A stretch of DNA of 32,607 nt from a candidate division Zixibacteria bacterium SM23_73_2 (GTDB lineage Bacteria; Zixibacteria; MSB-5A5; SM23-73-2): assembly GCA_001304315.1 (NCBI GenBank), contig LJUW01000012.1, forward strand, positions 1-32,607. Direction: 5' to 3'. Numbering within the stretch: the stretch's first letter is position 1; each line of letters opens with the position of its first letter. Below are positions 26,885 to 32,607 of the stretch, piece after piece. A program made the translations under genes and the position numbers. Below the pieces are notes generated by a model. It worked only from the letters and a program-made list of their open reading frames with translations. It was not told the DNA's origin and searched no databases.

Positions 26885-29800
26885 TTAGTCTTCCCACTTC
26901 TCCTGACAATCGCAGTGGATTACAATAGGCTTTCCGAAATAGTATTTCGCCAAGTTAATCACGTCGGTCAGGTTCAGCGCACAGTCACCGTTCACATCAG
27001 CCAGGAATCTGAAAGTCTCGGCTCCGGTTCCGAAGTAGTCATTGGCCATATCGATCACATCACTCAGGTTAATCGCACCGGCTGCATCTCTGTTAGCGTT
27101 TCCGCACTTGAATGCCCTGACGTAGTTCTTCAGATTATCCAGTCCGGTAGCAGAGGCTACAATCAAGAACTGCATCTCAATCGTATCGGTAACTGCCAGA
27201 TCAGCAGCTATCTGTTTTCCGGTTATCACCTGATTGTAGTCAGCAATCCTCGAGATAGAGGTATCCACAACAGCGAACCCGGAGTAATTGGTCATCAAAG
27301 ACCAGAGCGAGTCGGTGTCATAGCCCTCGTTGGGATAGATGTAGATGTCGTTGGCAGTGATAAGAGCGTTAATCGGGTCAACGTCATCGGGATCGTGCCA
27401 AGCCACACCGGCAAACAGGTTAGGCTCAGATCCGGCTCCGAATCCTTGCTGATAGAGAAGATTCAGAGACTCATCAAAGCCCGGGGTGTTCAGTGCGTTT
27501 CCGGTATCCGAGGGGCAGTCGATGTCAACCGCAATACCAGCCAGAGCGGCAGGATTGGTGGTCGAAACGTCGGAAACATCCCACCATGGAGGCTTGGGGT
27601 TCTTGTAGATTTTGACGTGCCACTTTTTGATGAATCTCTCCATAGAGTTAATAGTACCAGAATAGAAGATCTTGTCGTAGTACTCGACCGTCAGCCACCA
27701 CCACTTCCAATGGAAAGGAGGAAGCGGGTCCAGAGGATTGCATCTGGCTTTTGCTATCTTGGTCTTTACTCCGCCCGCATTCACCGCTTTCATCTCGGTC
27801 TCGGCCAGCATGTACCTCTCGTTGAATAAGTATCTGGCAACGTGGGTGGATCCAGCTAATGCATCAGAGCCAATGATTACCGAACCATCGAAAACGGGTC
27901 CGAAATCAGGATCCGGCATGATAGCGGGATCGAAGGTCATCGAGGCCGAATCGATCTGGTGACCGATGTTGGAAACGTTGGATTCGGTCAGGTAGAAGGA
28001 ATTGTTGTAGAATGCGGCGAAAGCCGGTTCCACATACACATCCGAAACCACCACGTGGATGGGAATGTTGATATTGTTGTTTCCGACTCCATCATCCGAC
28101 ACAACGTTAATGTTACCCACCAGCATTTCCTCTGAATACGCGGAAGCGTTGATGTCAAATGTGACCCTATTCGGACAGCCGCCCTCTAAAATCGAGAAGG
28201 AGCTGGGAGTGATGTTCGTAATCCACGCCGGCCCAGTAATACCGGTAACGTTAAGGGTAGTAGTTCCAATGCCGGATATCACGATTTCCTTATCTTCAAC
28301 TGTACCATTGTTGGGAACCGCAATGGCGTTAGGCATTTCGAAACCAGCGGGCATCCAATCGATCCTGGGAAGAGGGGTTATGGTCCACACCGGATACTTG
28401 TAGTAGAGGTAGGGGCTGTTAGTCCAGGTGCCCTCATCCATGGGTATTCCGCCTGCATCCCTGTCGTTTACGTATGCAATGTGCAAAAACGAATCCACCC
28501 GGGTGGCTAAAGAAGCCCAGTGATCGGAATCGCACTCGTCAGCCACACAGCCGTTGTCAGGGGTATTGGTGATGTTCCTGGGGGCATCCCAGGTAGCTCC
28601 ATGGGTGGTGGAAACGGAGACGTAAAGCTCTCCTACACCGTACCCAGCAGCGGATACGAGACCCGAGTCGAACTGGGTCCACAAACAGTAAACGTAATCC
28701 TGGTTAAGGCTGGGGATTATTCCTACCCCGCCGCTTATCTTGGTCAGGGTCAAATTGAAAACTCCCGGCTCGCTTTCCCAGTTAGCGCCAGCGATGGGCT
28801 GCACCCTGATGGTATCGGATCCGCAGATCTTCTCTGTGGCTTTGCTCCAGTGAAAGAGCTTAACGTCGTCCACATCATAGTCATCTTCCGGCTCGTCCCA
28901 CTTGAAACCGGAGAAGAAAACGTGAAGGTTACCGCTCACATCGTAGCAGGCAGCCAGCTCCATCTCAGCCCGGTACAGGTCTCTCCCCTGTCTCCACTTG
29001 GTGCAGTTGTTGTCAGAATCGTAGGGGTCCCGGTCAATGAAATCGTCGAAACTGCTTCCGGCAACCCAGTCATCTCCTCCGTTGGTCGACTCGACGTACC
29101 AGATCTCACCTGCGGTCCTCTGATAGCTGGTGTCGTCGGGTACGGGCCAGGTCTCGGTCCATTTCTGCCAGACCAGGGCAACCTTGTTCGAGCCGGGATC
29201 AGTAGCAACGATGTAGGCTGTCGGCTCGCTGATATCCACCTCGGCAATGAAGTCGCTGTCCGGGTCGATCCAGCCGCCGTCGAGAACTCTGGGAGTAATT
29301 CCAGGAGCTGCGCAGGTCAACAGGGAATAATCCCCATTGGGGGTGCAGCGGATATAACCCAAACCACCGGTACCCGATCCGGTTCCGGTTTTTATCAGAA
29401 CGTGAATCCGGTTGCTGCCGTCGACGTTTCCATGGGGCCACATTCCGCCCTCCTGCCAGAACTCCTCTGGATCTACCCCTTCACAGGAGTCAGGTATGTC
29501 AAACTCTTTTTTGTCATCGAAACCCGGAGCAGTCCTCTCGACCATAAGGGTAGCCCTTCTCTCCGCAGGATCGGGACCAGGATTAACATAGTGGAAAATA
29601 GCAACTTCTCTGGAATCCGAGAAGATTGCAAAATGACCGTATCCAGCCCTTTTGCCTCCATGGGTGTAGGAAGCAGCAGTGGTCCAGGCGCCACCCGGAG
29701 CCTTATAGGCTTCGTACATGAAACGGTTGGAGGTCATCTCCGGCAAAACCGTGGTCATGTAGGTCGAATGAATTCCATTCTCTCCTGATGTTGCCTGATA

Positions 29801-30055
29801 GTCGTTACAGATCATCGGGGGAATGGTGCTGTTGTGCTGATAGTCGTAGTAAACGTAACCGATTACGTGGTCATAAGGAGACTCGATTGTCCCTCTGAAA
29901 GCTCCCGGAGGAGGAGCGGTTATCAGGTAATCAAGTACGTAACCCGATCCATCCGCAAGGGGTGGATTGGGAAGAGGAGCATGCTTTGTTGCCCACAGGG
30001 AAACGCTGAAGATCATAAGGAAAACGAGGGATAACACCAAAACTTTTCTTGCCAT
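26885..30055 (-). CDS. Large secreted protein with C-terminal dockerin-like repeats
   Basis: Signal peptide MARKVLVLSLVFLMIFSVSLWA; C-terminal GNANRDAAGAINLSDVIDMANDYFG...ADVNGDCALNLTDVINLAKYYFG (duplicated F-hand). Confidence 0.9.
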   Translation of the reverse strand: MARKVLVLSLVFLMIFSVSLWATKHAPLPNPPLADGSGYVLDYLITAPPPGAFRGTIESPYDHVIGYVYYDYQHNSTIPPMICNDYQATSGENGIHSTYMTTVLPEMTSNRFMYEAYKAPGGAWTTAASYTHGGKRAGYGHFAIFSDSREVAIFHYVNPGPDPAERRATLMVERTAPGFDDKKEFDIPDSCEGVDPEEFWQEGGMWPHGNVDGSNRIHVLIKTGTGSGTGGLGYIRCTPNGDYSLLTCAAPGITPRVLDGGWIDPDSDFIAEVDISEPTAYIVATDPGSNKVALVWQKWTETWPVPDDTSYQRTAGEIWYVESTNGGDDWVAGSSFDDFIDRDPYDSDNNCTKWRQGRDLYRAEMELAACYDVSGNLHVFFSGFKWDEPEDDYDVDDVKLFHWSKATEKICGSDTIRVQPIAGANWESEPGVFNLTLTKISGGVGIIPSLNQDYVYCLWTQFDSGLVSAAGYGVGELYVSVSTTHGATWDAPRNITNTPDNGCVADECDSDHWASLATRVDSFLHIAYVNDRDAGGIPMDEGTWTNSPYLYYKYPVWTITPLPRIDWMPAGFEMPNAIAVPNNGTVEDKEIVISGIGTTTLNVTGITGPAWITNITPSSFSILEGGCPNRVTFDINASAYSEEMLVGNINVVSDDGVGNNNINIPIHVVVSDVYVEPAFAAFYNNSFYLTESNVSNIGHQIDSASMTFDPAIMPDPDFGPVFDGSVIIGSDALAGSTHVARYLFNERYMLAETEMKAVNAGGVKTKIAKARCNPLDPLPPFHWKWWWLTVEYYDKIFYSGTINSMERFIKKWHVKIYKNPKPPWWDVSDVSTTNPAALAGIAVDIDCPSDTGNALNTPGFDESLNLLYQQGFGAGSEPNLFAGVAWHDPDDVDPINALITANDIYIYPNEGYDTDSLWSLMTNYSGFAVVDTSISRIADYNQVITGKQIAADLAVTDTIEMQFLIVASATGLDNLKNYVRAFKCGNANRDAAGAINLSDVIDMANDYFGTGAETFRFLADVNGDCALNLTDVINLAKYYFGKPIVIHCDCQEKWED

Positions 30056-30528
30056 CTCTTACTCCTTTCTGTTAAGTTACTCTAAGCCAAACTTCCCTCA
30101 AGCCCCTCTCAAATCAACTCTCGCTCGTTTGTTGAAACTCACCTCCTCTCCTTAAATCATTTGAAGTTTAAATGTTGTAGGTTTTTGATGTCAGAGTGAT
30201 ACCTCACCACCTTTCATTTGGTTAAATTTACACTAACATTTTCTTTGAGAATAATTAGCTGCAAGCCAATCAATCTCTTAATACCAAAATGAGAGAAAAA
30301 TTTTGCGTGTCTTATTTCTAAGTCTTCAAATAATTCTTTGGGCAAAGCCTTTCTAATCATTAATAAAATAAAGAAAAAAATCAATTTTGTCAAGTATTTT
30401 TTGAGATTTTTATCTAATTTTTACTTCCCTGTTCTCTTTTGTCTGATAAAGACTTATAAAAAGCCTCTGGATAAATATATCGTCAGATTCAAAAACTTTT
30501 TAACCAGAATATAACAATCTCAAGCCAT

Positions 30529-32607
30529 CTATCTTAACTCCTTTTGGTAAAATGACTTAACCTTCATAAGAGGTTCTTCCCCTGAAGAATATCGAGCCAT
30601 AGGAGGAGCTGGTCCACCTTTGAGCAGGTAATTTGCCAGATAGATCACGTCTCCCAAAGTTATAAATCCATCCCCATCCACATCTCCGGCTTCCATGGGA
30701 TAAGGTTCAGGACCTCCTTTTAAGAAATAATTAGCCAGGTAAATTACATCACCAAGGTTAACCTCGCCGCTGAAATTGACATCTCCTGGTATATAAGCGA
30801 TGACTTCTATCTGAACGCTGAAGCTGTCAGCCAGGATTCCATCTGTGGCTATCAATATGATCTGGTACACCGAGTCTGCCTGAGTGCTGTCCGCGGCAAA
30901 GGTGAACAGGGCAGTTCCGTTTCCGCTATCGAACAAAGCTGCGTTTGCTGGCAGTGGAGCGGAGGTGAAGCTTGGAATGGTGCTGTCCGGATCGGTTGCC
31001 GATATGGTGAAGGATAGAAGTCTCTCCACTCCCGCTATATACTGGCTATCTATGGGAATTATCTCAGGCCGCTGATTTCCAGCTTCCAGAACCGCTATCT
31101 GGATCTCTTGAGAATCAGCTAAGGAGGTGGCATCCGTGGCAATGAAAGTCACCCAGAAGGTGTCCTCCTGAGCGTAGTGGGGAGCAAAGGTTAGGGTTCC
31201 GCTGAAATCTCCGTTGTCCACAAACTGAGAATTGACAGGGAGGTTAATGGCACTCAAAACCGGTGGAGTGTTATCCGGATCGTTGGACCAGATGGTCAAA
31301 ACCAGGGTGTCCCCCTCCACCACCGAGGTGTCAGGGATGGGTAAAAGTTCCGGAGGCTGGGGCACGTTCATCACCGTAACCTGAGCCTGTTTCATAGTAA
31401 AGGTATCAGGGTAATCAGCATCGTAAGCCATGAAGCCGAAATAATAAAATCCAGCTTGAGAATAATCAGGGGTGAAGGTGAATGTACCTACTCCGTTTCC
31501 ACTATCCACAAAGGAGGTATTGGGCCACTTGGGACCGTAATCCAAAATGGGTATGGTCAGGTCAGGATCGCTTGCAAAAACGTTAACCCTCAGGGTATCT
31601 CCCTCGTACACCGATTGAGCCGAAATGTTTTGAATCTGGGGCATGCGATTAACGTTGTTTACTGTTATCTGAACACTGAGGCTGTCGTATAAAAGCGTGT
31701 CCACAGCGTCCACTGCTTTGAAGATTACTGTATAGATGCCTGCCTGGAAATAATCGGGGTTGAATTCAAAGGTTCCGGTCCTGTCCAGATTATCCGTAAA
31801 GGTGGCATTGTCGGGCAAGTTATAGGCTTTGAGACTTGGGATGGTGCTATCCGCATCGGTTGCAGCTACCGGGAAAGTCAAGTTCTTGTTCTCGTCAATC
31901 TCCTGGGAGGAGACCGGATATAAAATCGGCATCTGGTTCCCTGCCTCGATCACCGTTATCTGCACCAGCTCAGAATCAGCAAGCTGGCCATCCGAGGCTA
32001 TGAAATTGAGATTGTAGATTTCGGATTGGACGTAAACCGGGGTGAAGGTGAAGAGTCCCCGTCCATTACCACTATCCACCAGACTTGCATTTGCCGGTAA
32101 GTTAGGCACACTTAAACTGGGAATGGTGCTGTCCGGATCAACTGCGGATAAAGGAAAGATCAGAGTATCACCTTCGGTAACGCTTTTTGACCCGATGGGG
32201 CTCAAAATCGGATATTGATTCCCTGCATCTATTACCTGAACCACCACATCCTCATAATCGGTTAACTCCCCGTCGCTTGCATAGAAAGTTATCTCTTTCA
32301 ACCCCTGCTGGGCATAATCGGGTGAAAAGGTGAAAGAGCCTTTTCCATTTCCACTGTCCACAAAAGCTGCGTTTCTTGGCAAGGGCTGGCTGGTATAAAG
32401 GATAGGAGTGGTTCCATCCGGGTCTATTGCAGAGACAATGAAGGTTAAGGTGTTGCCCTCAGTGACCTTTTTGGTTCCAATTGGAGCCAATACCGGTGCT
32501 CTATTGGGCCCCTGATTGATAGTTATGATAACGGTCTCCGATCCGGTCAAAGGTGGACCCTCCGCATCCGAGCACTGGAAGATCACCGTATCCTGTCCCA
32601 CCTGAGT
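30529..32607 (-). CDS. Ig/cadherin-like tandem repeat secreted protein with C-terminal dockerin; 5' end beyond the window
   Basis: About six repeats of ~95 aa (NQxPxLxPIxSxxVxEGDTLxFxVxAxDPDxTxPxL..LPxNAxFxDSGNGxGxFTFxPDYxQ); dockerin GDVNFSGEVNLGDVIYLANYFLKGG...GDVDGDGFITLGDVIYLANYLLKGG. Frame open through 32607 (TQVGQDTV...). Confidence 0.92.
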   Translation of the reverse strand, partial: TQVGQDTVIFQCSDAEGPPLTGSETVIITINQGPNRAPVLAPIGTKKVTEGNTLTFIVSAIDPDGTTPILYTSQPLPRNAAFVDSGNGKGSFTFSPDYAQQGLKEITFYASDGELTDYEDVVVQVIDAGNQYPILSPIGSKSVTEGDTLIFPLSAVDPDSTIPSLSVPNLPANASLVDSGNGRGLFTFTPVYVQSEIYNLNFIASDGQLADSELVQITVIEAGNQMPILYPVSSQEIDENKNLTFPVAATDADSTIPSLKAYNLPDNATFTDNLDRTGTFEFNPDYFQAGIYTVIFKAVDAVDTLLYDSLSVQITVNNVNRMPQIQNISAQSVYEGDTLRVNVFASDPDLTIPILDYGPKWPNTSFVDSGNGVGTFTFTPDYSQAGFYYFGFMAYDADYPDTFTMKQAQVTVMNVPQPPELLPIPDTSVVEGDTLVLTIWSNDPDNTPPVLSAINLPVNSQFVDNGDFSGTLTFAPHYAQEDTFWVTFIATDATSLADSQEIQIAVLEAGNQRPEIIPIDSQYIAGVERLLSFTISATDPDSTIPSFTSAPLPANAALFDSGNGTALFTFAADSTQADSVYQIILIATDGILADSFSVQIEVIAYIPGDVNFSGEVNLGDVIYLANYFLKGGPEPYPMEAGDVDGDGFITLGDVIYLANYLLKGGPAPPMARYSSGEEPLMKVKSFYQKELR
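30800..32505 (-). repeat. Six tandem ~285-bp coding repeats (Ig/cadherin-like domains)
   Basis: Repeat openings NRAPVLAPIG, NQYPILSPIG, NQMPILYPVS, NRMPQIQNIS, QPPELLPIPD, NQRPEIIPID in the 30529-32607 ORF. Confidence 0.88.

Noticed and set aside
26852-27829. 325-aa plus-strand ORF antisense to the dockerin protein
   Set aside because: Same reason; mirrors the coding strand, low-complexity Val/Ile/Gly-rich translation, starts in the terminator region.
28520-29788. 422-aa plus-strand ORF antisense to the dockerin protein
   Set aside because: No recognisable domain; Gly/Val/Ser-rich translation typical of the antisense frame of a GC-rich gene; the minus-strand ORF has a signal peptide and dockerin.
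30529-32607. Tandem repeats as a noncoding satellite
   Set aside because: The periodicity (~285 bp) is a multiple of three and corresponds to protein domain repeats in an open frame.

Overview
The window looks like a chromosomal segment from an uncultured bacterium, probably in the FCB group. That placement is an inference from the Bacteroidetes-type short RpoD, the T9SS-type C-terminal sorting domains and the dockerin 'LGDVIYLANYLLKGGP' motifs. The left edge is the 3' part of an aldehyde ferredoxin oxidoreductase. It is followed by a duplicated histidine-rich lipoprotein, an outer-membrane barrel protein lying between a tRNA-Ser(CGA) gene and a displaced copy of that tRNA's 3' end, tadA, an SH3/poly-Pro protein and tRNA-Arg(ACG). 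The central ~14 kb (5.8-19.8 kb) is dense in envelope-stress and transcription genes: four HtrA/Do-family genes (three with an intact catalytic triad, one lipoprotein pseudoprotease with His->Asn and Ser->Cys), two ECF sigma factors (one with a zinc-finger anti-sigma), a short primary-type RpoD, an M23 LytM peptidase, and a DUF4097 + bactofilin-like pair. The right third is a GH35-like protein with altered catalytic residues and large secreted proteins: two paralogues with T9SS-like C-terminal domains and two proteins with C-terminal dockerins, one truncated by the window edge. The most interesting candidate system is the ECF sigma / anti-sigma / pseudo-HtrA lipoprotein operon next to an active HtrA, inside the larger HtrA/sigma cluster. 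All assignments come from reading translated motifs by eye; no database search was possible.
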